Shown here piece after piece: positions 1 to 9,174 of a DNA stretch of 64,000 nucleotides. The notes under the pieces are model-generated. The model searched no databases. It saw nothing but the letters and a program-made list of their open reading frames with translations, and was not told the origin of the DNA. Source of the DNA: an uncultured Lachnospiraceae bacterium (GTDB taxonomy: Bacteria > Bacillota > Clostridia > Lachnospirales > Lachnospiraceae); contig CAJTRK010000003.1 in the NCBI GenBank assembly GCA_910578475.1, positions 119,552-183,551 of the forward strand, given 5' to 3'. The position numbers and the translations under genes are program-made. Every line of letters begins with the position of its first letter. The stretch's first letter is position 1.

Positions 1-1281
1 TCTGATTACAAATTTGAAACTTTACAACTGCATGTAGGACAGGAATCTCCCGACCCGGCAAGCGGAGCCCGCGCGGTTCCTATTTATGCAACCACCTCTT
101 ATGTCTTCAAAGACTCCGCCCATGCCGCCGCCCGTTTTGGCCTTTCCGATGCCGGAAACATTTACGGAAGACTGACAAACACCACACAGGACGTTCTGGA
201 ACGGCGCGTAGCGGCTCTGGAGGGCGGCGTGGCGGCTCTGGCTCTCGCTTCCGGAGCGGCGGCCATTACCTATACACTGGAAGCCCTCGGCCAGAACGGC
301 GGACATTTTGTTTCCCAAAAGACGATTTATGGAGGAAGCTACAATCTGCTGGCGCATACCCTTCCTGCATTTGGCATTACCGCGAGTTTTGTAAATATCC
401 ATAATACAGAGGAAGTCGAAGCCGCCATACAGGATAACACAAGAGCCATCTATATCGAGACACTTGGCAACCCCAACAGCGATATCCCGGACATTGACGC
501 TCTGGCAGAACTCGCACACCGGCGCGGGCTGCCTCTGATTGTAGACAATACGTTTGGAACTCCCTACCTGATTCGTCCCATCGAACACGGTGCGGATATT
601 GTTGTGCACTCCGCCACGAAATTTCTTGGCGGCCACGGTACAACGCTTGGCGGCATCATCGTCGATTCGGGCAGATTTGACTGGGCAGCGTCCGGCAAAT
701 ATGCGGCAATTGCGGAGCCTAATCCGAGCTATCACGGCGAATCTTTTGTAAAAGCAGCCGGCCCGGCAGCATTCGTAACGTACATCCGTGCAATTTTACT
801 GCGCGACACCGGAGCGACAATTTCTCCTTTCGCGGCTTTTCTGCTTCTTCAGGGAATCGAAACACTTTCTCTGAGGTTGGAACGGCATGCTGAAAATACC
901 AGAAAAGTGATTGAATTTCTCGCAAACCATCCACAGGTCGAGAAAGTGAATCATCCGTCCCTGCCCGGTCATCCCGATTATGCGCTTTATCAGAAATACT
1001 TTCCAAACGGCGGCGGTTCCATTTTTACATTCGAAATCAGGGGCGGCATAGAAGAAGCGTATAAATTTATTGACAATCTGAAAATTTTCTCTCTGCTCGC
1101 AAATGTTGCGGATGCAAAAAGCCTGGTCATTCATCCCGCAACCACAACGCACAGCCAGCTTACGGAGGAAGAATTAGAAGCACAGGGTATCAGGTCCAAT
1201 ACCATCCGCCTTTCCATCGGTACGGAGCATATTGATGATATTCTCAACGACTTGCAAAATGCCTTTGACGCGGTAAAATAA
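1..1281 (+). CDS. O-acetylhomoserine sulfhydrylase (aminocarboxypropyltransferase), 5' truncated by window edge
   Basis: A PLP enzyme of the Cys/Met metabolism family that makes homocysteine from O-acetylhomoserine and sulfide in the cytoplasm. The open frame runs from base 1, so the start lies upstream and 426 residues are visible, close to full family length. The first visible residues are already family-like, with LHVGQE followed by PIYATTSYVF. The PLP lysine is in the SATKFLGGHG motif (visible residue 207), and the C-terminal SIGTEHIDDILNDL is typical of the O-acetylhomoserine branch. Cystathionine gamma-synthase is less likely because of the long insert around residues 225-255. A DUF1848 gene follows 12 bases downstream on the same strand, so co-transcription is possible. 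Confidence 0.93.
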   Translation, partial: SDYKFETLQLHVGQESPDPASGARAVPIYATTSYVFKDSAHAAARFGLSDAGNIYGRLTNTTQDVLERRVAALEGGVAALALASGAAAITYTLEALGQNGGHFVSQKTIYGGSYNLLAHTLPAFGITASFVNIHNTEEVEAAIQDNTRAIYIETLGNPNSDIPDIDALAELAHRRGLPLIVDNTFGTPYLIRPIEHGADIVVHSATKFLGGHGTTLGGIIVDSGRFDWAASGKYAAIAEPNPSYHGESFVKAAGPAAFVTYIRAILLRDTGATISPFAAFLLLQGIETLSLRLERHAENTRKVIEFLANHPQVEKVNHPSLPGHPDYALYQKYFPNGGGSIFTFEIRGGIEEAYKFIDNLKIFSLLANVADAKSLVIHPATTTHSQLTEEELEAQGIRSNTIRLSIGTEHIDDILNDLQNAFDAVK

Positions 1282-1293
1282 GAGGAATACACC

Positions 1294-2229
1294 ATGATTA
1301 TCAGCGCAAGCAGAAGAACCGACATTCCGGCCTTTTTCTCCGACTGGTTTTTGAAACGAATCGAAGAAAATTATGCTTATGTCAGAAATCCCATGAGCTT
1401 TCATCAGGTAAGCAAAATCAACCTGTCTCCCGATGTCGTTGACTGCATCGTATTCTGGAGCAAAAACCCCGCTCCCATGCTGCCAAAACTCGAGAAGCTT
1501 GAAAATTATATGTATTATTTCCAGTACACCCTGAACGCGTACGACCAGGACACCGAGCAAAATCTTCCTTCTCTTGCGGACAGAATCGATACCTTTCGGA
1601 AATTATCGAAAATCATTGGCCGGCAGCGCATGATATGGCGCTATGACCCCGTTATCCTGAACGAACGGTATACTATCGAATGGCACGCCGAAAAGTACGC
1701 CGCCATTGCCGGCGCATTATCTTCCTGCACCGATAAGTGTATTATCAGTTTTATCGATTTGTACCCGGTAAATTCCCAAAGAATGAAAGATAAAGCAATT
1801 CGTGAACTGCTTACCGAGGAAAAACGGAGCCTTGCCAGCCGATTTTCTTCCGCAGCCCGGGCAAACGGCATTTCTATCAATACCTGCGCGGAAGAAATAG
1901 ATTTGTCGGATTTCGATATCGGTCATTCCCATTGTATCGATGATAAACTGATATCACGTTTGCTCGGCTGTCCCATCGAGGCGGGAAAAGATAAGGGGCA
2001 GCGCCCCGCATGCGGATGCGCGGCCAGCATCGACCTCGGCCTGTACAATACATGCCAAAACGGGTGCATCTATTGTTACGCCAATCACAATGACAATCTG
2101 CGCTTCCGGAATTTTCAGGCATATGACATCCATTCCCCGCTGCTGTGCAGCCGGCTCACAGACCTGGATAAAATTACCGAACGCAAAGTAAAGAGCCTGA
2201 AAGAATCGCAGCTTTGCCTGCCTTTATAA
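1294..2229 (+). CDS. DUF1848 family protein with C-terminal cysteine cluster
   Basis: 311 residues matching the DUF1848 family: the N-terminal MIISASRRTDIPAF and the IVFWSKNPAPM motif are characteristic. Near the C-terminus a cysteine-rich stretch (CGCAASIDLG, then CQNGCIYCYAN) resembles an iron-sulfur ligand set like that of radical SAM or spore-photoproduct-lyase-like proteins. The biochemical function of the family is not established, so nothing is assigned beyond a probable Fe-S protein. The start is chosen by an AGAGGAA ribosome binding site 7 bases upstream. It sits 12 bases after the sulfhydrylase gene. Confidence 0.85.
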   Translation: MIISASRRTDIPAFFSDWFLKRIEENYAYVRNPMSFHQVSKINLSPDVVDCIVFWSKNPAPMLPKLEKLENYMYYFQYTLNAYDQDTEQNLPSLADRIDTFRKLSKIIGRQRMIWRYDPVILNERYTIEWHAEKYAAIAGALSSCTDKCIISFIDLYPVNSQRMKDKAIRELLTEEKRSLASRFSSAARANGISINTCAEEIDLSDFDIGHSHCIDDKLISRLLGCPIEAGKDKGQRPACGCAASIDLGLYNTCQNGCIYCYANHNDNLRFRNFQAYDIHSPLLCSRLTDLDKITERKVKSLKESQLCLPL

Positions 2230-2334
2230 AACGCGTTACCGCTTTTGCCGCCTCGGACAAATCGGTGCAAACAAGGACAGGACTTTCCCGATACGGTCAT
2301 CTATAATCATTACATGCAGGGAGGATGGAACAAA

Positions 2335-3222
2335 ATGTCGATGCAGCTCATACAGCAGGCAGTACGCTATATGGAAGAACATATTTTGGAAGATATAAGC
2401 TATGCCGATGCTGCCCGGAATGTGCACATGTCCAGTTACAATTTTCACCGGACTTTCAGTTTTGTGACGGGAATGACGGCTAATGAATACATCAGAAAAC
2501 GCCGTCTCACATTAGCGGCCATAGAATTGCAGACGACGAATTTATCGGTCATCGACGCCGCTTACAAGTACGGCTATGAATCACCGGAAAGCTTTTCAAA
2601 AGCCTTTTCACGCTTTCATGGCTCCACGCCAAAACAGGCAAAGCACAAAAGCGCAAAACTTCATTTGTTCAATCCACTTGTCATAAAAATAATGGTGGAA
2701 GGCGGTAGCATTATGGATTACAAAATTGAACACAAAGAAGGTCAGCAGTTTCTTGTACTTGTAAAATCGTTTCCGAACGAAATTATCAATGACGATAATG
2801 ACCACAGCATCCCCGATTTTTGGACGGAATGCTTTAAAAAAGACCTTATCGGGCCAATGAAGCAGCTTCGTACGGAGGGGAAAAGAGACTTATATGGTCT
2901 TTGCAGCCCTGTTAAAGAAAACGGAACCCATTTTAATTACGGCATTGGCATTCTCATCGACGAAGATACCGACCATACAAAACTGAAGCATTTTGTCAAT
3001 AACGGTTACACTATCTGGAAAACAGCCCCCGCCGACTATGCGGTATTCAAATGTTTTGGTCCTGACGGCGACTGTCTGGGCGAAACATGGAGCAAATTTT
3101 TCAAAGAATTTGTTCCGCAGACAGGCTATGCCCAGACAGACGACACCGATTTTGAAATATATTTTGAACATGGCGAAAATAACCTGTTCTGCGAATTATG
3201 GGTTCCTGTGAGACAGGGTTAG
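2335..3222 (+). CDS. AraC family transcriptional regulator with GyrI-like effector domain
   Basis: 295 residues. Residues 1-105 form the double helix-turn-helix of the AraC/XylS family (MEEHILEDISYADAARNVHMS, then the second HTH around AAYKYGYESPESFSKAF with the GSTPKQ end). The rest, from MDYKIEHKEGQQFLVLVKSF on, is a GyrI-like small-molecule-binding domain, ending EIYFEHGENNLFCELWVPVRQ. This arrangement is known from multidrug- or peptide-responsive activators such as Rob and BmrR-type sensors; the ligand cannot be told. The start is set by GGGAGG 10 bases upstream; an upstream in-frame ATG at 2245 has no ribosome binding site. A strong hairpin follows the gene. Confidence 0.9.
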   Translation: MSMQLIQQAVRYMEEHILEDISYADAARNVHMSSYNFHRTFSFVTGMTANEYIRKRRLTLAAIELQTTNLSVIDAAYKYGYESPESFSKAFSRFHGSTPKQAKHKSAKLHLFNPLVIKIMVEGGSIMDYKIEHKEGQQFLVLVKSFPNEIINDDNDHSIPDFWTECFKKDLIGPMKQLRTEGKRDLYGLCSPVKENGTHFNYGIGILIDEDTDHTKLKHFVNNGYTIWKTAPADYAVFKCFGPDGDCLGETWSKFFKEFVPQTGYAQTDDTDFEIYFEHGENNLFCELWVPVRQG

Positions 3223-3255
3223 GATGGATTACATCAAATTCCAATCATAAAAACG

Positions 3256-3305
3256 AAAGAGAGAATTTCAAGTTTTGCATATGCAGGACTTGTAATTCTC
3301 TCTGA
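3256..3305. terminator. Long hairpin between convergent genes, probable bidirectional terminator
   Basis: A near-perfect inverted repeat: left arm AGAGAGAATT (3258-3267), right arm AATTCTCTCT (3293-3302), with an inner ACTTG/CAAGT pairing and a TGCATATGCA core. It lies between the AraC gene stop (+) and the small membrane protein gene stop (-), where a shared terminator is expected. Confidence 0.7.
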
Positions 3306-3326
3306 CTTTATTCAGGTTTTAGATGG

Positions 3327-3689
3327 CTATCTGACTTCGCCGTTAACTATCAATGTTATTTCCTGAAATTGTTTTTCCAGAACTGCTCTACACGATGCAA
3401 GCTGTTCTTCACTTACTGCTTCTGAGGATTCCAATGATATTGATATGGAATATTGGTTTAATTCTTCATGATATTCTACGGTGGCTTCCGCTGAATCCAT
3501 TCCTATATCATTTACAAATATTTCTTCATGATATTGGCTGAGATAATCACAAAAAGCACTGATTTTATTTTTCTCATCAGCATAGGGCTTGTAAATATAC
3601 AAATAACCGAATACACATATGACCAAAATAACAATTATACTAACTGACAGGATTGTTTTCTTTTTCATCTCTTCTTGCTTATACTTCAC
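3327..3689 (-). CDS. Small membrane-anchored hypothetical protein
   Basis: 120 residues if started at GTG 3689, 113 if at ATG 3668; neither has a good ribosome binding site, and an in-frame stop lies 5 codons upstream of the GTG. A basic start (KYKQEEMKKK) is followed by one hydrophobic helix (ILSVSIIVILVICVFGYLYIY), then an extracellular acidic domain of about 85 residues with one pair of cysteines. This looks like a signal-anchor protein with its C-terminus outside the membrane. I do not recognise the family. It is convergent with the AraC gene and divergent from the STAND NTPase gene, in an AT-rich stretch. Confidence 0.6.
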   Translation of the reverse strand: MKYKQEEMKKKTILSVSIIVILVICVFGYLYIYKPYADEKNKISAFCDYLSQYHEEIFVNDIGMDSAEATVEYHEELNQYSISISLESSEAVSEEQLASCRAVLEKQFQEITLIVNGEVR

Positions 3690-3973
3690 TTGCGGAGAAA
3701 CTCAAGGTTTCGGAATATGGCGCATAACTTCTGTCATACTCATAATGTCTAAATTCTTATCCTTTCTTGTACTATATTTGTAGTACTTAATTTAAAATAT
3801 ACCATTTGTTAATTCAATAATCAATAGTTCTTACATTTTTTTCCTAAAAACATGTTAATTTAATATTCTATCACCATAATTTAACAAAATATGATATAAT
3901 CTCCAAACAAACAGGCTGTTTTATTGCAACTACATACGCCTTTTGTTAATTTTGTTAATCCGGAGGAAATAAA
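3690..3973. promoter_or_regulatory. AT-rich intergenic region with extended -10 promoter for the STAND gene
   Basis: This 284-base gap is clearly more AT-rich than its surroundings. At 3892-3900 it holds TGATATAAT, an extended -10 element pointing toward the STAND NTPase gene; no good -35 is seen. Just before the gene TTTTGTTAA occurs twice as a direct repeat (about 3939-3958), and a CGGAGG ribosome binding site precedes the start codon at 3974. Confidence 0.45.
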
Positions 3974-5530
3974 ATGGATACTATTTTAGAGCTTATTTTA
4001 AATGCTTTAAATCACAGTTTGGGAATACCTGGTTCCGCCATAACGATTTGTGACTTTCTTAAAAATCACAACAAAACCCATATTACAGAAACTTTCACGG
4101 CGATACGCAAAAAATCCAAAGAAGCATATGATTCTTATTGTGAATACCGAAAATATCGAAAAAGCGAAATCGGCACGCCGACAGAAGAAAAAATTCTCGG
4201 CTACTGGGAATCATGCCTGGAACGCAATGCCCTGCCAAGTGTTGACGATATGGTAAATTCAGATACCGCAGCGAAAGAAGAAGCTGAAATTATGCTGCCC
4301 TATTTGCTGAAATCATGGATGGGTGTCCCTGACTTTGTGGAATGGCTGCACGGCATACTTGCACAGAATCAGATGAAGGAATTATCCGAAACGCTACTTT
4401 CTTTACAGCAAAATCTGGAAGGTATTTCTGCATTCACAAAAGAATTAATGCAACAGGATATTAGCAGTATCGCATTTGTTATTTCACCTGACCGTATCGT
4501 GGACGCAAAATGCTCCTGCACGGATTCGGACATAAAACGTTATTATATGGTAGATAACCGTTTTCAGACAATGTTCCGAGTCATCAGCGCCGGACATGAT
4601 GTTCCCCATACGGAGGCTTATCAAAAAGCACTGGAATCTGTCGAAAGCCGCCATCCGGTTATTATTGCCGGTAACAGCGGTCTGGGAAAGACAAGCCTGA
4701 TGATGCGCACAGCGATACAATGGGCCTCTTCCGGCAGAATTGCAGTCTGGCTCTCGTTATCGGGTAAAGATATCATTACCGAACAGAAGGCCGAAGCTTT
4801 TTTTCATCAGTTGACCGCGTCCATACCGGATGGACAACGGGCTTTGCTATGTATTGATAATCCCTATGAGGGAAAAGAGTCTTTTTTAAGTTTACAAAAT
4901 AAATGTCCTGATACGACTAAAATACAGCTGATAATGGCGGAAAGGGCAAACAGGCTTACATCGCTTGCCAGTTCTGACGCAGATGCCTTATTATATTGGT
5001 TCGATGACGCTCAGCTGCTTATATTGCAGGGGTTAAACCAGTTTCGGACAACATTGGAATTAAAAGATTATGATTCCTTCCCATTCCCGGAGACACAGAA
5101 GCGCCGGCAGAAAATTCTGGAAAGATGTACCCAACCTTTTGTCAGGGAAGGAAACCTTAAAAAAAGTGAAAATCTGCACATCATCCAATTAATGTTGAAA
5201 CAACACAATAAGCCCTATGTCAGTCTGGTTGAACTGATTTATCGAACACTTTTTGAGCTGCAAAACAAAGTGTCAAAAACTGCAAACATCAAAATGGACT
5301 GGGAGGAATGGGCCGATTTTATTGAAGACGCATTCGGAAAAAGTCAATCCTATACGCGTAATGAGCTATATGGCATTATCGCTGCCTTAAAGATATTTAA
5401 TACACCGATTTCGATTGAGCTTTTTTGCAGGCATTTTGAATTAAATGAGCATAAATTCCGGAATCACCTGAAAGAACGGTTGATGTCACAGCATATTGAA
5501 CCTGTCATCGTTCAACACGATACTTTGTAG
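3974..5530 (+). CDS. STAND-type P-loop NTPase, N-terminal part of an amber-split STAND-TPR gene
   Basis: 518 residues to a TAG at 5528-5530. Residues 1-190 are a mostly helical region I cannot assign, possibly an effector or sensor domain. Residues about 215-300 hold a P-loop NTPase core: Walker A GNSGLGKT (residues 233-240), then a hydrophobic strand and Walker B-like ALLCID. A winged-helix-like helical region follows to residue 518. Such architectures are typical of STAND/NACHT signalling ATPases, many of which act in phage defence or regulation; that role is inference only. The same frame continues past the TAG into the TPR protein at 5600-6607, so this is very likely one interrupted gene. 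CGGAGG precedes the start. Confidence 0.75.
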   Translation: MDTILELILNALNHSLGIPGSAITICDFLKNHNKTHITETFTAIRKKSKEAYDSYCEYRKYRKSEIGTPTEEKILGYWESCLERNALPSVDDMVNSDTAAKEEAEIMLPYLLKSWMGVPDFVEWLHGILAQNQMKELSETLLSLQQNLEGISAFTKELMQQDISSIAFVISPDRIVDAKCSCTDSDIKRYYMVDNRFQTMFRVISAGHDVPHTEAYQKALESVESRHPVIIAGNSGLGKTSLMMRTAIQWASSGRIAVWLSLSGKDIITEQKAEAFFHQLTASIPDGQRALLCIDNPYEGKESFLSLQNKCPDTTKIQLIMAERANRLTSLASSDADALLYWFDDAQLLILQGLNQFRTTLELKDYDSFPFPETQKRRQKILERCTQPFVREGNLKKSENLHIIQLMLKQHNKPYVSLVELIYRTLFELQNKVSKTANIKMDWEEWADFIEDAFGKSQSYTRNELYGIIAALKIFNTPISIELFCRHFELNEHKFRNHLKERLMSQHIEPVIVQHDTL

Positions 5531-5599
5531 CCCAAACATGATGTAATTGCGGAACTGTTCTTTCTATTCCACAAAGGAAAGTATTCGATTAGTCCTTTT

Positions 5600-6607
5600 A
5601 TGTTATGCTTATTGCAATCCATGGATGAAAATGATATTGAAGCTTTCCTGGGCAAAATAATAAATAAAGATGATTTTAAAAAAGAAAAAAAGAATAATTT
5701 TGCTCAGATTCAATATGTAGATTACCTGAATGCAATATATGACCGTATGCAGAATCATACCTTCAATCTTTCCGAAATTGGAAGAGCATACCTATGTCTT
5801 GGATATCTGTGGAGCCGATTTCAGCAGGATACGCCTGAACAAAAGACTTTAATAAACAATATTTTAAATGATATCGCTCCGGAAATAGACGACACCCATC
5901 TTATGGCCATACTATATACGGAATGGGCGATTTGGGCACGCATTACAGGATACGATGCGCTCGCCGAAGAGAACCTGCAAAAAGTAATTGAAAAAAACGA
6001 AAAAGATGTTGTTGCGCTTACCGAACTTGGAAAGCTTTGGGCAAATCAGCCCAACCGTACAAAAGATGCCGAATCTTGCTTCCGCAAAGTGATTAAGATA
6101 GATAAAAAGAATATTAATGCCCGGACTGAATTGGGTATGCTCCTTGCAAAGCGTCCGGAGGGAATAGCAGAAGCAGAGTCTCTTTTCCGTGAAGCAATTC
6201 AAATTGACCGGAAAAACCTTCCTCCCCATACCGCGCTTGGCAAGCTTCTCGCAAGGCAGCCCGGACGGGAGGCAGAAGCAGAAGAAATTTTTCGCAAAGC
6301 CATGAATATTGATGAAAGGCATATCCAATCCCGCTTCAAACTGGGCAGACTTCTTACCACACAGCCCGGACGCGAAGAAGACGCGGAAGAAGTCCTGTTA
6401 AAAGTCATAGATATTGATGCAAAAGATATACAGGCCCGGACTGTCCTCGTTAAATTATATAAAAAATGGAACAAGCCACAGATGGCTGTCAAAGTATGTC
6501 AGGATATCTTAAAATGCGATTCTAACAACAGTTTTGCCAAAGACAGCCTAAATGAGCTAAGAAACTTAAATAAGAAAGCAAATACTCCTAATCCCACTTC
6601 CACATAA
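5600..6607 (+). CDS. TPR-repeat protein, C-terminal part of the amber-split STAND-TPR gene
   Basis: 335 residues from the first ATG after the TAG. The open frame already resumes at 5531 (PKHDVIAELFFLFHKGKY) in phase with the upstream STAND protein, and no ribosome binding site precedes ATG 5600, so independent translation is doubtful. Residues 1-135 are helical linker. Four consecutive 35-residue units at 6011-6430 share the pattern LGxLLAxxPGxxxxAExxFRKxIxID, a TPR-like array that usually senses a ligand or partner in STAND proteins. The C-terminal helix pair ends in KKANTPNPTST. Read together with the upstream part, the original protein would be about 877 codons. It is either a recent pseudogene or a readthrough gene. 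Confidence 0.7.
   Translation: MLCLLQSMDENDIEAFLGKIINKDDFKKEKKNNFAQIQYVDYLNAIYDRMQNHTFNLSEIGRAYLCLGYLWSRFQQDTPEQKTLINNILNDIAPEIDDTHLMAILYTEWAIWARITGYDALAEENLQKVIEKNEKDVVALTELGKLWANQPNRTKDAESCFRKVIKIDKKNINARTELGMLLAKRPEGIAEAESLFREAIQIDRKNLPPHTALGKLLARQPGREAEAEEIFRKAMNIDERHIQSRFKLGRLLTTQPGREEDAEEVLLKVIDIDAKDIQARTVLVKLYKKWNKPQMAVKVCQDILKCDSNNSFAKDSLNELRNLNKKANTPNPTST
6011..6430 (+). repeat. Four 105-bp tandem coding repeats (TPR-like units)
   Basis: Units at 6011-6115, 6116-6220, 6221-6325 and 6326-6430 each encode exactly 35 residues. Shared positions include LG near residue 6, P near residue 14, AE near 20 and ID near 30. The fixed length with divergence between units suggests old duplication followed by selection. 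Confidence 0.75.
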
Positions 6608-6627
6608 CAAAATATTTCTTTTCAAAA

Positions 6628-6670
6628 GCAAAAACGGACAGGAATCCATCAAATTCCCTGTCCGTTTCTA
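6628..6670. terminator. Bidirectional intrinsic terminator
   Basis: Stem AAACGGACAGG (6632-6642) pairs with CCTGTCCGTTT (6657-6667). It lies between the convergent STAND-TPR (+) and glnN (-) genes. On the minus strand it is followed by TTTTTGCTTTTG. Confidence 0.85.
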
Positions 6671-6677
6671 AACCCCT

Positions 6678-8789
6678 CTAAATCTCAAACATCAACTCCC
6701 CATACGTCGGAATCGGCCAGATATTCTTATCGACCATCATTTCCAGCTCATCCGCCGGTTTTCGAAGCTGTTCCATGACTGCCTTAACCTTATCTTTATA
6801 GAAAAATGCCTGCTCCTTTACATTCTCCATTGCGGAAGCTTCCGCCTCTACTTTCTTTAATTCGGTCAGGGCCGCCTGCATTGCCGCCAGTTTTTCGACG
6901 ACAGATTTTAACAGCTCTACCTGCATGGAGGCGTCCGCACCCGCTTCTTTTACCGCATTGACGGTATCTGCGAGCATCTTCGTATATTTTACGACTGCCG
7001 GAATAATCTGCTTGCCGGCCATATCAATCATTGTGAGCGCTTCTATGTTGATTGTTTTTGCATATGTTTCATAGATAATTTCTTCACGGGATTCCAGTTC
7101 CACTTTCGTAAAAATTTTAAATTTCTCGAACAGGCGCACCGCCTTATCTGTCGTCAGCGTATCCGCCGCTTCAATCATGGATTTAATATTCGGAAGCCCT
7201 CTCCGCTCCGCTTCCTCGACCCATTCGTCAGCATAACCGTTCCCGTTGAAAATAATTCTCTGATGTCTGGTCATATATTCCTTAATCAGGTCATGAATTG
7301 CAACTTCCAAATCATCCGCCTTTTCCAGTCTGTCCGCTGCCTCACAGAAAGCTTCCGCAACAATGGCATTCAACGTCGTGTTCGGGCTCGCAATGGAATC
7401 CGCGGAACCCACCATACGGAACTCAAATTTATTTCCGGTAAAAGCAAACGGCGAAGTCCTGTTTCTGTCGGTCGCGTCTTTCTGAAAATCGGGAAGTGTC
7501 TTAACGCCGGTCAAAAGTTTGCCGCCTTCCTTGACCGAAGTTGCAAAACCTGTTTCAATCAACTGGCTGACAACGTCCTCAAGCTGTTCTCCGAGGAAAA
7601 TAGAAATAATTGCCGGAGGCGCTTCGTTCGCTCCCAGTCTGTGGTCATTTCCCACATCGGAAGCAGACTGGCGAAGCAGGTCCGCATGTGTGTCCACAGC
7701 CTTCATGATGCAGGCGAGCACAAGCAGAAACTGGATATTTTCATTCGGCGTTTCACCCGGGTCGAGCAGATTAACGCCATTGTCCGTCGTAACGGACCAG
7801 TTATTATGTTTGCCGGAACCGTTTACGCCGGCATAGGGTTTCTCATGCAGCAGGCATCGCATATTATGTTTCGTTGCGACCTTTTTCATCGTCTCCATGA
7901 CAATCTGATTATGGTCTACCGCTATGTTGGCCGTCTCATAAATCGGCGCGAGCTCATGTTGCGCGGGAGCCACTTCGTTATGCTGCGTTTTCGCCGTAAC
8001 GCCCAACTTCCAGAGTTCCTCGTTCAAATCTTTCATGTATGCGCCGACACGTTCCCGGATAACGCCAAAATAATGGTCATCCATTTCCTGTCCTTTCGGT
8101 GCGGGCGCGCCAAACAGCGTCCGGCCGGCGAACATCAAGTCCGTTCTCTTCATATACAATTTTTCATCTACAAGAAAGTATTCCTGCTCCGGGCCCACAG
8201 ACGCCGTTACCTTTTTTGCTCCGGTGTTTCCGAACAGGCGGACGATTCGGAGGGCCTGCTCGTTCAGTGCTTCCATCGAACGCAGAAGCGGCGTTTTTTT
8301 ATCCAATGCCTCTCCCGTATAGGAACAGAAGGCGGTGGGAATGCAAAGTATCGTTCCGCAGGTGGATTCCTTCAAAAATGCCGGAGAGGTAATATCCCAT
8401 GCGGTATATCCTCTCGCCTCAAACGTGGCACGCAGACCGCCCGAAGGAAAGGAAGAAGCGTCCGGCTCACCTTTAATCAGTTCTTTTCCCGAAAACTCTG
8501 TCAGCATCCTGCCGGATTCATCCGGATGTGCCACAAACGCGTCGTGCTTCTCCGCGGTAATGCCGGTCAGCGGCTGAAACCAGTGCGTATAATGCGTCGC
8601 GCCATGTTCTACCGCCCAGTCCTTCATTTCTTTCGCAACAACGTTTGCCGTACCCATTGACAGCTCACCGCCGTTATTCATGACATCCACGACTTCTTTG
8701 TATACATTTTTCGGAAGACGCTCTTTCATTTTATTGAGAGTAAATAAGTTCTGTCCAAAAATCTCTTCCACATTGAAAATTTCGCCCAT
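6678..8789 (-). CDS. glnN: Glutamine synthetase type III
   Basis: 703 residues, the length of type III (GlnN) enzymes rather than the 440-470 of types I and II. It ligates ammonia to glutamate using ATP and is the main route of ammonium assimilation. Type III hallmarks visible include FPSGGLRATFEARGYTAWD, PEQEYFLVD, TKTQHNEVAPAQHELAPI and GSGKHNNWS, plus a C-terminal helical extension ending WPIPTYGELMFEI. The start is MGEIFNVEEIFG, chosen by AGGAAG 7 bases upstream; an extended frame to 8873 lacks a site. The leader carries a terminator-like hairpin (8859-8893) and the window also encodes an Amt-PII fusion. Confidence 0.96.
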   Translation of the reverse strand: MGEIFNVEEIFGQNLFTLNKMKERLPKNVYKEVVDVMNNGGELSMGTANVVAKEMKDWAVEHGATHYTHWFQPLTGITAEKHDAFVAHPDESGRMLTEFSGKELIKGEPDASSFPSGGLRATFEARGYTAWDITSPAFLKESTCGTILCIPTAFCSYTGEALDKKTPLLRSMEALNEQALRIVRLFGNTGAKKVTASVGPEQEYFLVDEKLYMKRTDLMFAGRTLFGAPAPKGQEMDDHYFGVIRERVGAYMKDLNEELWKLGVTAKTQHNEVAPAQHELAPIYETANIAVDHNQIVMETMKKVATKHNMRCLLHEKPYAGVNGSGKHNNWSVTTDNGVNLLDPGETPNENIQFLLVLACIMKAVDTHADLLRQSASDVGNDHRLGANEAPPAIISIFLGEQLEDVVSQLIETGFATSVKEGGKLLTGVKTLPDFQKDATDRNRTSPFAFTGNKFEFRMVGSADSIASPNTTLNAIVAEAFCEAADRLEKADDLEVAIHDLIKEYMTRHQRIIFNGNGYADEWVEEAERRGLPNIKSMIEAADTLTTDKAVRLFEKFKIFTKVELESREEIIYETYAKTINIEALTMIDMAGKQIIPAVVKYTKMLADTVNAVKEAGADASMQVELLKSVVEKLAAMQAALTELKKVEAEASAMENVKEQAFFYKDKVKAVMEQLRKPADELEMMVDKNIWPIPTYGELMFEI

Positions 8790-8858
8790 CTTACTACTTC
8801 CTTTCTTTTCAGGATATCCGAACGCTCCCCGCTTCTGGTATATCACCGCGCTTCGTAC

Positions 8859-8893
8859 AAAAAAATGCTCCAAAAATAATCATTTTGGAACAT
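8859..8893 (-). terminator. Terminator-like hairpin in the glnN leader (possible attenuator or operator dyad)
   Basis: Read on the minus strand, TTCCAAAA pairs with TTTTGGA across a short loop, with flanking ATG/CAT pairing, and is followed by a run of seven T (plus-strand A run 8859-8865). It lies about 70 bases before the glnN start codon, between divergent genes, so it cannot end an upstream gene. A TATAAT lies upstream around 8910-8915 (minus strand) with no clear -35. Confidence 0.55.
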
Positions 8894-9174
8894 CCTCGTT
8901 CAAGATACCTTTATAAAATTATAAATATCCGGTTGCTATTTCCTTTACTAAAATACGCCATTTTTCTTTAAAATGCAATACCCGAATACAAATTTTGTAT
9001 ATTTTACGGGAAACAGGAAATAAAAAGCGGTATTCCTGTTCATTTTTCACAAATGATTTTCTCCATTCCGGCAAACTTCCAGATTTTTTTATTTCGCTTT
9101 CCCGGAATCTTTGATATATTCATTTTAGAGCATCAAAACTTTGACGGAAATCTGGATAAGGAAAATCAGAGACA

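Noticed and set aside
7263..8660. A 465-residue open frame on the plus strand
   Set aside because: It lies fully antisense to glnN, is Arg/His/Cys-rich and has no ribosome binding site; it is a codon-bias shadow.
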